From NCBI RefSeq assembly GCF_014174255.1, contig NZ_JABEQJ010000009.1, positions 1 to 64,000 on the forward strand: 64,000 nucleotides of DNA. The letters run 5' to 3'. This DNA comes from Gluconacetobacter sacchari. GTDB lineage: Bacteria; Pseudomonadota; Alphaproteobacteria; Acetobacterales; Acetobacteraceae. Below the pieces are notes generated by a model. The model had not been told where the DNA came from and did no database searches. It saw only the letters and a list, made by a program, of their open reading frames with translations. This document shows, one piece after another, positions 35,797-44,032 of this stretch; position 1 is the stretch's first letter, and each line of letters starts with the position of its first letter. Both the position numbers and the translations under genes were made by a program.

Positions 35797-36489
35797 TCAG
35801 ATGGCATCGGAATGCCGGCGGACGCGGTGCATGGCGCGGGCCTCCGCGACCAGCCGGATGACCTCGGCATCCTCCACGGGGGAGAAATCGTGATAATAGG
35901 CGCCGACGGCATGGAAGGATTCCGGTTGCAGCAGGCAGACGGTCTGGTCGCATTCCGCGCCGAGGGTCGCGATGCTGTCGGGGGGCGCCACGGGTACGGC
36001 CAGCACCAGGCGGGCTGGGCGGTTTTTCCGCAATGCGCGAAGGGCGGCCCGCATCGTGCCGCCGGTGGCGATTCCGTCATCCACGACGATCACCACGCGA
36101 CCGGTGACCGGCGCCGGTTGCCGGTCCGGCGCATACAGGCGGCGTTGCCGGTCGATTTCCGCCCGTTGCAGATCCACGATGTCCTGGATCGTCTCCTGGC
36201 TGATTCCGGACACGCGCACATAGGCGTCGTCGAGCACGATTTGCGGCTCGGCGCCATCGACGACCGCGCCGAAGCCATATTCCTCGTGACCGGGACTGCC
36301 GATCTTGCGTACGAACAGCAGGTCCATCTCCGCATCGAGCGCCTGTGCGACCGCGAACGCGACGGGCACGCCACCGCGCGGCAGCGCCAGAACCAGGGGA
36401 TGGAAAGAGGCCAGCGGCCGAAGGGCGATACCCAGCGCCTGGCCGGCGTCGTGCCTGTTCCTGAAGAGGATGGAGCGATCTGACGACAT
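35797..36489 (-). CDS. Phosphoribosyltransferase-family protein
   Basis: A 230-residue type I phosphoribosyltransferase fold. The PRPP-binding motif is at residues 132-146 (VVIVVDDGIATGGTM) and the N-terminal loop LALPRGGVPVAFAVA near 34-48 is typical of the predicted PRTases found in stress gene clusters. No hood domain reveals the substrate base. ATG 36489 follows GCGGGGGAAG. It converges with the M50 protease gene (36 bp apart). Such genes often neighbour Hsp20, host-attachment and CBS proteins, as here. Confidence 0.85.
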   Translation of the reverse strand: MSSDRSILFRNRHDAGQALGIALRPLASFHPLVLALPRGGVPVAFAVAQALDAEMDLLFVRKIGSPGHEEYGFGAVVDGAEPQIVLDDAYVRVSGISQETIQDIVDLQRAEIDRQRRLYAPDRQPAPVTGRVVIVVDDGIATGGTMRAALRALRKNRPARLVLAVPVAPPDSIATLGAECDQTVCLLQPESFHAVGAYYHDFSPVEDAEVIRLVAEARAMHRVRRHSDAI

Positions 36490-36627
36490 GGTCTTCCCCC
36501 GCTCGCAGCGGACTCGTGCTTCCCGCGAAATGGGGTGCGGCGCGTCATCGTGCAGCGGGGGGGTTTTCACGAAATGGGGAAGCGCGCATGATCGCGGCCT
36601 TTGCCACGTGGCGCCGGGCGAAGGGGC

Positions 36628-36655
36628 CCGTCCGGATGGGGACATCCGGACGGGG
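36628..36655 (-). terminator. Terminator-like hairpin after glcB
   Basis: A perfect 11-bp stem CCCGTCCGGAT/ATCCGGACGGG with a 6-base loop begins 9 bp after the glcB stop. On that strand CCCCTTCG follows, not a T-run. Confidence 0.6.
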
Positions 36656-36663
36656 TGGGTGGT

Positions 36664-38874
36664 TCAGATCGTCGTCTTTTCCAGCACGGGCGCGCCCTGG
36701 CCTGCCGCCGCCTGCGCCTTGGCGACACGGCGCCAGCGATGCAGGGTCGGCTCCGTGTAGCCGTTGGGCTGGGTGGTGCCGGTGAAGACCAGTTCGGCCG
36801 CCGCGCGGAAGGCGGGACCGTCGGGATTTTCGGCCATCGGGCGATAGCCGTCCTCGCTCTGGTTCTGCGCATCGACGATCGCGGCCATGCGCGTCATCGA
36901 GGTGCGGACATCGTCCTCCGAGATCACGCCGTGACGCAGCCAGTTGGCGACATGCTGCGAGGAGATGCGCAGCGTCGCGCGGTCTTCCATCAGGCCGACA
37001 TCGTTGAGGTCCGGCACCTTGGAGCAGCCGATCCCCATATCCACCCAGCGCACGACGTAGCCCAGGATGCCTTGCAGATTGTTGTCCAGCTCCGCTCGGC
37101 GCTCCGCCGCCGACCAGGCGACCTGGCGGGCCAGCGGCAGAGTCAGCAGCGCGGGCAGGGCCACCGGATGGGCGGCCTTCAGCCGGTCCTGAACGGCCCG
37201 CACGTCGACGAAATGATAGTGCAGGGCATGCAGGGTCGCGGCGGTGGGCGACGGCACCCACGCCGTGTTCGCGCCGGCGCGGGGGTGGGCGATCTTCTGT
37301 TCCATCATGTCGGCCATGCGGTCGGGCATCGCCCACATGCCCTTGCCGATCTGCGCGCGGCCCTTCAGGCCGCAGGCCAGGCCGATGGCGACGTTGCGCT
37401 GTTCGTAGGCGGCCATCCACGGTTCGGCGCGCATCTCGGCCTTGCGCACCACCGGGCCGGCCTGCATGCAGTAATGGATCTCGTCGCCCGTGCGGTCGAG
37501 GAAGCCGGTATTGATGAAGACTACGCGCGCGCGCGCCGCATGGATGCAGGAGGCCAGATTGGCGCTGGTGCGCCGTTCCTCGTCCATGATGCCCATCTTG
37601 ATCGTGTTGGGCGGCAGGTCCAGCAACTGCTCGATCCGGTCGAACAGGGCGTTGGACAGCGCGACCTCCTCGCCGCCATGCATCTTCGGCTTGACGATAT
37701 AGATCGACCCGGTACGGCTGTTGATGGTGGGCGAATTGCCGCGCAGGTCGTGCAGCGCGATGGCGGCGGTGATCGCGGCGTCCAGCACCCCCTCGGGGAT
37801 GGCATGGCCGGTGCTGTCCACCACCGCGTCGGTGAACATATGGTGCCCGACATTGCGCACCAGCATCAGGCTGCGCCCCGGCAGCACCAGCGACGTGCCG
37901 TCGGGCGCGGTATAGCGGCGGTCGGGCGCCAGTTGCCGCTCCACCGTGCGCCCGCCCTTGGGGAACGACGCGGTGAGCGTGCCCTTCATCAGGCCCAGCC
38001 AGTTGCGGTAGACGAGGATCTTGTCCTGGACATCGACGGCCGAGACGCTGTCCTCGCAATCCATGATGGTGGTCAGCGCGGATTCCGCGATCACGTCCGC
38101 GATGCCGGCCTTGTCGCGGCTGCCGATCGGCGAGGTGGGATCGAAGCGCAGTTCGATATGCAGTCCGTGATTGCGCAGCACGACGGCCTCTGGCCTGTCG
38201 CCGGAGCCCTGGAAACCCGCGAACTGGGCGGGGCGGCGCAGTTCGACCGGCTCGGCGATGCCGGCGATCGTGGCGAACAGCCGCCCGTCCGCGACATGAT
38301 AGCGGGTGGCATCGGCGTGGCTGCCCTGCGACAGCGGCATGATCTCGTCCAGAATAAGCCGCACGCGCCGGATCACCTGCGCGCCGCGCCGTTCGTCATA
38401 GCCGCGAGCCGGCACGCCCGAGGGGCCGTACGGCTCGGCATCCGTGCCGTAGAACGCGTCGTACAGGCTGCCCCAGCGCGCATTGGCGGCGTTGAGCGCG
38501 TAGCGGGCATTGGTGACGGGCACGACAAGCTGCGGGCCCGCGACATGGGCCATCTCGGCATCGACATCGCGGGTCGTGATGTCGAAATGGGCGGGCTCGG
38601 GCTCCAGATATCCGGTCGTGCGCAGCAGCCGGATCTGGCCGTCGATATCGGCTGGATCGAATCCCGGCGCGGTCAGCAACTGGTCCACGGCCTGTTGAAG
38701 CAGCCGACGCCGCGCCAGCGCGTTCAGGACCTTGGGCGCGAACTGCGAGACGATGTCGGACAGGCCGGCCCAGAACCGGTCGGGGGCGATGCCGGTCCCG
38801 GGCAGGACCTCGTTCGTGACGAAGGAATCGAGAGCGCGATCGACGTGGATCTGACCAATGGTGCGACGGGACAT
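36664..38874 (-). CDS. glcB: Malate synthase G
   Basis: GlcB condenses glyoxylate with acetyl-CoA to malate. The 736-residue length suits the long G isoform. Family stretches include INSRTGSIYIVKPKMHG, the loop GIMDEERRTSANLA with acidic residues, and RVVFINTGFLDRTGDE, covering the TIM-barrel active site; DCEDSVSAVD carries another acid cluster. The gene is divergent from a ScfR/RamB-like regulator and near acetyl-CoA synthetase, so acetate or glycolate use is the likely context. No isocitrate lyase gene lies in the window. A stable hairpin ends the transcript. Confidence 0.97.
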   Translation of the reverse strand: MSRRTIGQIHVDRALDSFVTNEVLPGTGIAPDRFWAGLSDIVSQFAPKVLNALARRRLLQQAVDQLLTAPGFDPADIDGQIRLLRTTGYLEPEPAHFDITTRDVDAEMAHVAGPQLVVPVTNARYALNAANARWGSLYDAFYGTDAEPYGPSGVPARGYDERRGAQVIRRVRLILDEIMPLSQGSHADATRYHVADGRLFATIAGIAEPVELRRPAQFAGFQGSGDRPEAVVLRNHGLHIELRFDPTSPIGSRDKAGIADVIAESALTTIMDCEDSVSAVDVQDKILVYRNWLGLMKGTLTASFPKGGRTVERQLAPDRRYTAPDGTSLVLPGRSLMLVRNVGHHMFTDAVVDSTGHAIPEGVLDAAITAAIALHDLRGNSPTINSRTGSIYIVKPKMHGGEEVALSNALFDRIEQLLDLPPNTIKMGIMDEERRTSANLASCIHAARARVVFINTGFLDRTGDEIHYCMQAGPVVRKAEMRAEPWMAAYEQRNVAIGLACGLKGRAQIGKGMWAMPDRMADMMEQKIAHPRAGANTAWVPSPTAATLHALHYHFVDVRAVQDRLKAAHPVALPALLTLPLARQVAWSAAERRAELDNNLQGILGYVVRWVDMGIGCSKVPDLNDVGLMEDRATLRISSQHVANWLRHGVISEDDVRTSMTRMAAIVDAQNQSEDGYRPMAENPDGPAFRAAAELVFTGTTQPNGYTEPTLHRWRRVAKAQAAAGQGAPVLEKTTI

Positions 38875-39066
38875 GACGGTTTCCCTTGAATGGAATGTGC
38901 GGACCGGGTCCGGTCCGGCGTGTCTGTGGTGGCCGGTGCATGCCGATGACCAGGCGGCCCCCGGCGGGCATTGACGAATCTTCCTCTTCGATCATGCTGT
39001 GCGACCAGTTAAGGAGAGACCTGACAGTACATGCCAGACAAAAGAAGACGCCAGATCATGAATGGT

Positions 39067-39103
39067 GTAAAACCATTTACATACTGATGAATATATTTGT
39101 AAA
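39067..39103. promoter_or_regulatory. AT-rich operator candidates between glcB and regulator gene
   Basis: GTAAAACCATTTAC (39067-39080) is an imperfect palindrome with GTAAA/TTTAC arms, and TTTGTAAA (39096-39103) resembles the TTTGCAAA-type core bound by RamB/ScfR regulators. Both lie within 52 bp of the regulator start and in the only AT-rich part of this 244-bp intergenic region. Confidence 0.4.
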
Positions 39104-39118
39104 AACGAGTAAATAAAC

Positions 39119-40558
39119 ATGTCCCCGACCCGCATCGGCCGCATCATCCGCAGGATCCGGACCGAACGGTCCCTGTCGCAGCAGGCGCTGGCCGTAAGGC
39201 TGGGCATTTCGCCCAGCTATCTCAATTTGATCGAGCATGACCAGCGCAGCGTCACCGCGTCGCTCCTGATCAAGCTGACGCGGGCGCTGGATGTGTCCAT
39301 CGAGGCGCTGTCGGGGGTGGACGAACAGCGGATGGAAGGCCTGCTGCACCAGGCGCTGTCCGACCCGCTGCTGGGGGCGCATGGCATTCCGGCGCAGGAA
39401 ATCGCCGCCCTGGCGGCCCAGCCCGAGGCCGCGCGGGCGGTGCTGACCCTGCACCAGGCGTTCCGGGCCGCGCATCACGACGCGACAAGGCTGATGCTGC
39501 CGACGGGCACGCGCGTCATCCTGCCGCAGGAGGAGGCGCGACTGGTCTATGACGAACGGTTGAACCATTTCCCCACGCTGGAAGATCTCGCCCAGCACGT
39601 GCGCGCGGACATGGCGCGGGCGGCCCGGCTGCCGGATGGCGAGGCGCTGCCGCCGTCGGAAAGCAACCACATGATCGCCACCCGCCTGCGCCAGCTTCAT
39701 GGCATCGTGGTGCGGATCACCGCCCTGGACGGGGCATTCCGCCGCTACGATCCCGACAGCCGGCTGCTGCTGCTGTCCGACCTGCTGCCACGGGAAAGCC
39801 GGGGTTTCCAACTGGCTTTTCAACTGATGCTGCTGGAGGGGCGCGAGGCAATCGAGGCGCTGCTGCACGAGATCGCGCCCAGCACCGAGGATGCCCGCAT
39901 CGTCATCCAGATCGGGCTGGTGAACTACGCCGCCGCCGCGCTGCTGATGCCCTATTCGCCCTTTCTGACGGCGGCGGTGGCGTTGCGCTACGACCTGGAC
40001 ATTCTCTCGGCCCGGTTCGGCGTGTCCTACCAGCAGGCGGCGCAGCGCCTGTCGACATTGCAGAAGCCGGGCGAGCGGGGGGTGCCGTTCTTCTTCGTGC
40101 GTACCGACCCGGCGGGCAACATGACCAAGAGCTTTTCCGCCTGCGGGTTTCCGGTGCCCCGGCAGGGGCATTCCTGCCCGCAATGGAATGCCAATACATG
40201 TTTCGCGACGCCGGGCGTCACGCAGGCGCAGGTGGCGCAGTTTACCGATGGGCGGACCTTCCTGTGTTTCTCGCGGACGGTGTCGGGCATTTCGACCGGC
40301 TGGAACGACGTGCAGCCGGTCCATGCCATCGCCATGGGATGCGACATGACCCGGGCTTCGGAAATCGTGTATTCCGACCGGCTGAATCTCCAGGCGCCGG
40401 CCATTCCTGTCGGTATATCCTGCCATTTGTGCGAATGGACCGAATGCCGGTCGCGCGCGCACCCGCCGCTGCATCATCGCCTGGCGCTGGATATCAATCG
40501 GCGGGACGCGCTGCCATTCACGCTCGATACCGGTCCGGAGCGCCCGATCGGGGGCTGA
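39119..40558 (+). CDS. ScfR/RamB-like regulator of short-chain acyl metabolism
   Basis: A 479-residue transcription factor. An Xre-type helix-turn-helix covers residues 8-62 (SLSQQALAVRLGISPSYLNL). The middle is the IrrE-N-terminal-like (DUF955) domain and the C-terminal half the short-chain fatty acyl regulator domain (DUF2083), with conserved Cys near the end (ISCHLCEWTECRSRAHPP). Relatives RamB, MccR and PrpC-type proteins sense acyl-CoA or 2-methylcitrate and control acetate, glyoxylate or propionate genes. The position between malate synthase and acetyl-CoA synthetase fits such a role. Confidence 0.9.
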   Translation: MSPTRIGRIIRRIRTERSLSQQALAVRLGISPSYLNLIEHDQRSVTASLLIKLTRALDVSIEALSGVDEQRMEGLLHQALSDPLLGAHGIPAQEIAALAAQPEAARAVLTLHQAFRAAHHDATRLMLPTGTRVILPQEEARLVYDERLNHFPTLEDLAQHVRADMARAARLPDGEALPPSESNHMIATRLRQLHGIVVRITALDGAFRRYDPDSRLLLLSDLLPRESRGFQLAFQLMLLEGREAIEALLHEIAPSTEDARIVIQIGLVNYAAAALLMPYSPFLTAAVALRYDLDILSARFGVSYQQAAQRLSTLQKPGERGVPFFFVRTDPAGNMTKSFSACGFPVPRQGHSCPQWNANTCFATPGVTQAQVAQFTDGRTFLCFSRTVSGISTGWNDVQPVHAIAMGCDMTRASEIVYSDRLNLQAPAIPVGISCHLCEWTECRSRAHPPLHHRLALDINRRDALPFTLDTGPERPIGG

Positions 40559-40702
40559 GGCGGCGAGCGTTCGGGGAAATGGCAGCGAGAGCGGAAATTG
40601 GGCTCGTGTCCCGGGGAGGGATTCTCTATGTTGTCCGACGCACATCCCCCCAACCAGAGAAATCGGCATTCAAACCGGTCCGACAGGTGGATTTAAAATA
40701 CA

Positions 40703-42640
40703 GTGTCAGAAAAAGAGATTTTCCAGACTCCGCCGTTATTCGCCGCACAGGCGGCCGTCGATGGCGACCGTCTGCGCCAGATGACCGAAGAGGCCGCGCG
40801 CGATCCGGAACGGTTCTGGCTCGGTCAGGCGGGGCGTCTGGACTGGACATGGCGGCCGACGGTCGCGTCCGGCTCGTCCTTCGCGGACGATGTTTCGATC
40901 CGCTGGTTCGCGGATGGGCGGCTGAATGCCAGCGTCAATTGCCTGGACCGCCATCTGGCCGAACGGGGCGAGCAGATCGCCCTGATCTGGCAGGGGCAGG
41001 AGGCGGCGCAGGTCGAGCGGCTGACCTATCGCGCGTTGCATGAGCGCGTCTGCCGCATGGCCAATGTGCTGCGCGGGCTCGGGGTCGGGCGGGGCGACCG
41101 GGTGGCGATTCATCTGCCGATGGTGGCCGAAGGCGTGGTGGCGATGCTGGCCTGCGCGCGGATCGGCGCGCTGCATGTGGTGCTGTTCGGCGGATTTTCG
41201 GCCGAGGGGCTGGCCGACCGGCTGAACGACAGCGGGGCGGTGGTCGTCATCACCGCCGACGAGGCGCGGCGCGGCGCCAAGCGGATTCCGCTGAAGAGCG
41301 TGATGGACGAGGCCCTGGCGCGGGGGGTGCCCAGCGTGCGGCACGTGCTGGTGCTGGCGGTGACCGGCCTGGACCTGCCGATGCATGACGGCCGCGACCT
41401 GGCGCTGGGCCCGCTGCTGGCCGAGGCGTCGCCGGACTGTCCGGCGGCCGAGATGGCGGCCGAGGATCCGCTGTTCCTGCTCTATACGTCCGGCAGCACC
41501 GGCAAGCCGAAAGGGGTGGTCCACGCCACCGGTGGCTACATGGTCTGGGCGTCCTTTACCCACGAGCTGGTCTTCGATCATCGGGCGGGGGATGTGTTCT
41601 GGTGTACGGCGGATATCAGTTGGATCACCGGCCACACCTATGTCGTCTACGGGCCGCTGGCCAATGGCGGCACGGTCCTGCTGTTCGAGGGGCTGCCGTC
41701 CTATCCCGCGCCGGGACGGTGGTGGGAGGTGATCGAGACCCACAAGGTCACGACCTTCTATACCGCGCCCACGGCGATCCGCTCGCTGATGCGCGACGAT
41801 GGCGGGACGGTGGAGCGCCATGCGCTGGACAGCCTGCGCCTGCTGGGCAGCGTGGGCGAGCCGATCAGCCCCGATGCGTGGGTGTGGTTCCACGAGGCCG
41901 TCGGTCGCGGGCGCTGCCCCGTGGTCGATACCTGGTGGCAGACCGAGACGGGCGGCATCCTGATCGCGCCGGTTCCCGGTGCCGTGCCGCAGAAGCCGGG
42001 CTCGGCCACTCTGCCGCTGCCCGGGGTGGAACTCGCGCTGCTGACGGACAAGGGCGCGGTTATCGAGGGGGTGGGCGAGGGCTGCCTGTGCATTGCCCGC
42101 TCCTGGCCCGGCCAGGCGCGGACCATCTGGGGAGGTCACGACCGGTTCCGCCAGACATATTTCAGCTTCTGCCCCGGCTATTATTTCTCGGGCGACGGGG
42201 CGCGGCGCGATGAAGACGGGTATTACTGGATCACCGGGCGCATCGACGATGTGATCAACGTTTCGGGTCATCGGATCGGCACCGCCGAGGTCGAGGATGT
42301 GGTGGCGACCGACCATCGTTTCGTCGAATGCGCGGCGGTCGGCATTCCGCATGATATCAAGGGGCAGGGGCTGGTCGTGTTCGCGGTGGCGCGCGATGCG
42401 GCCGAACCCGGCCTGGCGGATGCCGCGTCGCTGGCCGTGACCAGGGGGATCGGGCGCTATGCGGTGCCCGAACGGGTTTATCTGGTGCCTGACCTGCCGA
42501 AGACGCGCTCGGGCAAGATCGTGCGGCGGCTGCTGCGGAAGATCGCCTGTCACGAGCTGGACGGGCTGGGCGATCTGTCGACGCTGGCCGATGCGACGAT
42601 CGTCGGCCGGCTGATCGCGGTGGTCGGGTCGGCGAAATGA
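40703..42640 (+). CDS. acsA: Acetyl-CoA synthetase
   Basis: An AMP-forming acetate-CoA ligase of 645 residues. It has the adenylation motif LYTSGSTGKPKGVVH, the TWWQTETGG motif whose second Trp (W412) corresponds to the residue limiting the pocket to acetate, and the C-terminal KTRSGKIVRR with K605, the lysine acetylated in relatives. The start is GTG 40703, with the family-like N-terminal part following. Separate from glcB but next to the regulator, it completes an acetate assimilation group. A propionate preference cannot be excluded without assays, but the Trp argues for acetate. Confidence 0.93.
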   Translation: MSEKEIFQTPPLFAAQAAVDGDRLRQMTEEAARDPERFWLGQAGRLDWTWRPTVASGSSFADDVSIRWFADGRLNASVNCLDRHLAERGEQIALIWQGQEAAQVERLTYRALHERVCRMANVLRGLGVGRGDRVAIHLPMVAEGVVAMLACARIGALHVVLFGGFSAEGLADRLNDSGAVVVITADEARRGAKRIPLKSVMDEALARGVPSVRHVLVLAVTGLDLPMHDGRDLALGPLLAEASPDCPAAEMAAEDPLFLLYTSGSTGKPKGVVHATGGYMVWASFTHELVFDHRAGDVFWCTADISWITGHTYVVYGPLANGGTVLLFEGLPSYPAPGRWWEVIETHKVTTFYTAPTAIRSLMRDDGGTVERHALDSLRLLGSVGEPISPDAWVWFHEAVGRGRCPVVDTWWQTETGGILIAPVPGAVPQKPGSATLPLPGVELALLTDKGAVIEGVGEGCLCIARSWPGQARTIWGGHDRFRQTYFSFCPGYYFSGDGARRDEDGYYWITGRIDDVINVSGHRIGTAEVEDVVATDHRFVECAAVGIPHDIKGQGLVVFAVARDAAEPGLADAASLAVTRGIGRYAVPERVYLVPDLPKTRSGKIVRRLLRKIACHELDGLGDLSTLADATIVGRLIAVVGSAK

Positions 42641-42670
42641 GTGGCGGCGGGTGGGGTATCCCGCCTGTCC

Positions 42671-42705
42671 GCACTGGGCACTGGGCACTCGGCACTCGGC
42701 ACTGG
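42671..42705 (+). repeat. Five tandem heptamers, GCACT(G/C)G
   Basis: Five head-to-tail 7-bp units (GCACTGG, GCACTGG, GCACTCG, GCACTCG, GCACTGG) lie in the 73-bp gap between acsA and the hydrolase gene, ending 9 bp before its ATG. Units of 7 bp change the spacing without regard to reading frame. Confidence 0.85.
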
Positions 42706-42713
42706 GGGATGCG

Positions 42714-43526
42714 ATGCGGTTGTGGCGGTTTTTCGGCCTGTTCTGCCTGGTTGTGGCGACGTTGTACGCGGGGCGGGGCGAGGCCGTCGCACGGATGGTG
42801 ACACGCCCCGTCACCTGGACCGAAGACGGCGTGCGCTTCGCCAGCGTGCTGGTCTATGACGATTCGGTGTCCGGCCGTCGGCCGGGCCTGGTCATGGTGC
42901 CCAACTGGCATGGGGTGAATGCGATCGCCGTCGACAAGGCGCGGATAATCGCGGGGCGTGACTATGTCATCCTGCTGACGGACGTCTATGGCGCGTCGGT
43001 GCGGCCGGTCGATGACGCGCAGGCCCGGGCGGCGGTGAAGCCGCTGATGGCCGACCGCGCGTTGCTTCGGCGGCGGATGGCGCGGGCGCTGGCCGCATTG
43101 CGGGCGCAGGCGGTGTCGGCACCGATCGATCTCTCCCGTCTGGCGGCCATCGGCTTCTGTTTTGGCGGCACGGCGGTGCTGGATCTGGCGCGGAGCGGGG
43201 CGGACCTGCGCGCGGCGGTCTCGTTCCATGGCGGGCTGGCGACCGACGATCCTGCCTTGGCGCGGCAGATCCGCGCAGCGACGCTGGTGATGAACGGGGC
43301 GGACGACCAGTGGACGATGCCCGATCTTCCGGCCTTCCTGCGGGAGATGAGCCAGGTCCCCGCCGCCTGGCAGTTCGTGGTGATCGGGCATGCCGTGCAT
43401 TGCTTTACCGAGACCGAGGCGACCGCTCCAGGTGGGCCGTGCCGGTATGATGAGAATGCCGCCCGGCAGTCCTACGCGCTGATGCGCGCGTGGCTGGCGA
43501 CGCATTTCGCGGATGCGCGGCCATGA
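42714..43526 (+). CDS. Exported dienelactone hydrolase family protein
   Basis: A 270-residue alpha/beta hydrolase with a signal peptide (MRLWRFFGLFCLVVATLYAG, then an Ala cleavage region). The catalytic triad is the DLH type: nucleophile C149 in GFCFGGTAV, D197 or D198 in ADDQW and H229 in AVHCF. Exported DLH-like enzymes with unknown ester or lactone substrates are common. ATG 42714 follows GGGGG; ATG 42709 is out of frame. The stop overlaps the next gene by ATGA. Confidence 0.88.
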   Translation: MRLWRFFGLFCLVVATLYAGRGEAVARMVTRPVTWTEDGVRFASVLVYDDSVSGRRPGLVMVPNWHGVNAIAVDKARIIAGRDYVILLTDVYGASVRPVDDAQARAAVKPLMADRALLRRRMARALAALRAQAVSAPIDLSRLAAIGFCFGGTAVLDLARSGADLRAAVSFHGGLATDDPALARQIRAATLVMNGADDQWTMPDLPAFLREMSQVPAAWQFVVIGHAVHCFTETEATAPGGPCRYDENAARQSYALMRAWLATHFADARP

Positions 43527-43999
43527 TGGAGAGGTCGCGGGGACGGTACGGGCTGGTCCTGATGGTGGGGTTGGCCCTGTCGCCATGGTGCGCGGCGGCG
43601 TGGGGGCAGAGCTATCCTGCCGGCGTCGGTCTGCCGCCGGGTGCGATCGTGCCGGAGGAAGGGGTGGCCACGGCGGCGGATCGGGCGCGACGGCAGATGG
43701 AGGTGGAGACGGCGATCCGGCAGCAGGACCTTGCCGCCCGGACCCGTGAGCAGCGGGCGATCGCGCGCGATCAGGCGGCGCTCGACGCGCTGCGTGGGGA
43801 GCGCGGCGCGTCGGCCCCGGCGACGCCCGAGCAATGGCAGCGCGAGCAGGCGGTGCAGCACGACATCGACCGGCGCATCGCGGCGCAGCGCAGAGGCCTG
43901 ACCATTACGCCGACCGGGCCGGGCGCATGGATCGCGCGGGACGGGACGGGAGCGACCCAGGGCGTGTGTCGGGAGATCGGTGGTATCCTGACATGCTGA
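43523..43999 (+). CDS. Secreted protein of unknown function
   Basis: A 158-residue protein with a signal peptide of about 27 residues ending in WGQ. The mature part is a Gln/Arg/Glu-rich helical segment (residues 50-125, likely coiled coil), then a short C-terminal domain with two Cys (C148 and C158, the last residue) that could form a disulfide. I do not recognise a family. It is translationally coupled to the exported hydrolase gene, so the two may act together in the periplasm. Confidence 0.6.
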   Translation: MMERSRGRYGLVLMVGLALSPWCAAAWGQSYPAGVGLPPGAIVPEEGVATAADRARRQMEVETAIRQQDLAARTREQRAIARDQAALDALRGERGASAPATPEQWQREQAVQHDIDRRIAAQRRGLTITPTGPGAWIARDGTGATQGVCREIGGILTC

Positions 44000-44010
44000 G
44001 AGGCGCCGAA

Positions 44011-44032
44011 GCCGGCTCAAGGCCGAGCCGGC
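44011..44032. terminator. Hairpin between convergent genes
   Basis: A perfect 8-bp stem GCCGGCTC/GAGCCGGC with a 6-base loop lies between the secreted protein and the acyltransferase and covers the last codons of the latter. No T-run is present on either side. Confidence 0.4.

Noticed and set aside
36601-38889. 762-codon plus-strand frame opposite glcB
   Set aside because: It is a shadow of the malate synthase codon pattern with no recognisable domain; glcB itself is certain.
42671-42705. Heptamer array considered as CRISPR or part of a coding frame
   Set aside because: Units are 7 bp with no spacers, so it is not a CRISPR. The coding alternative (a longer hydrolase start at 42651) would remove the signal peptide from the N-terminus.
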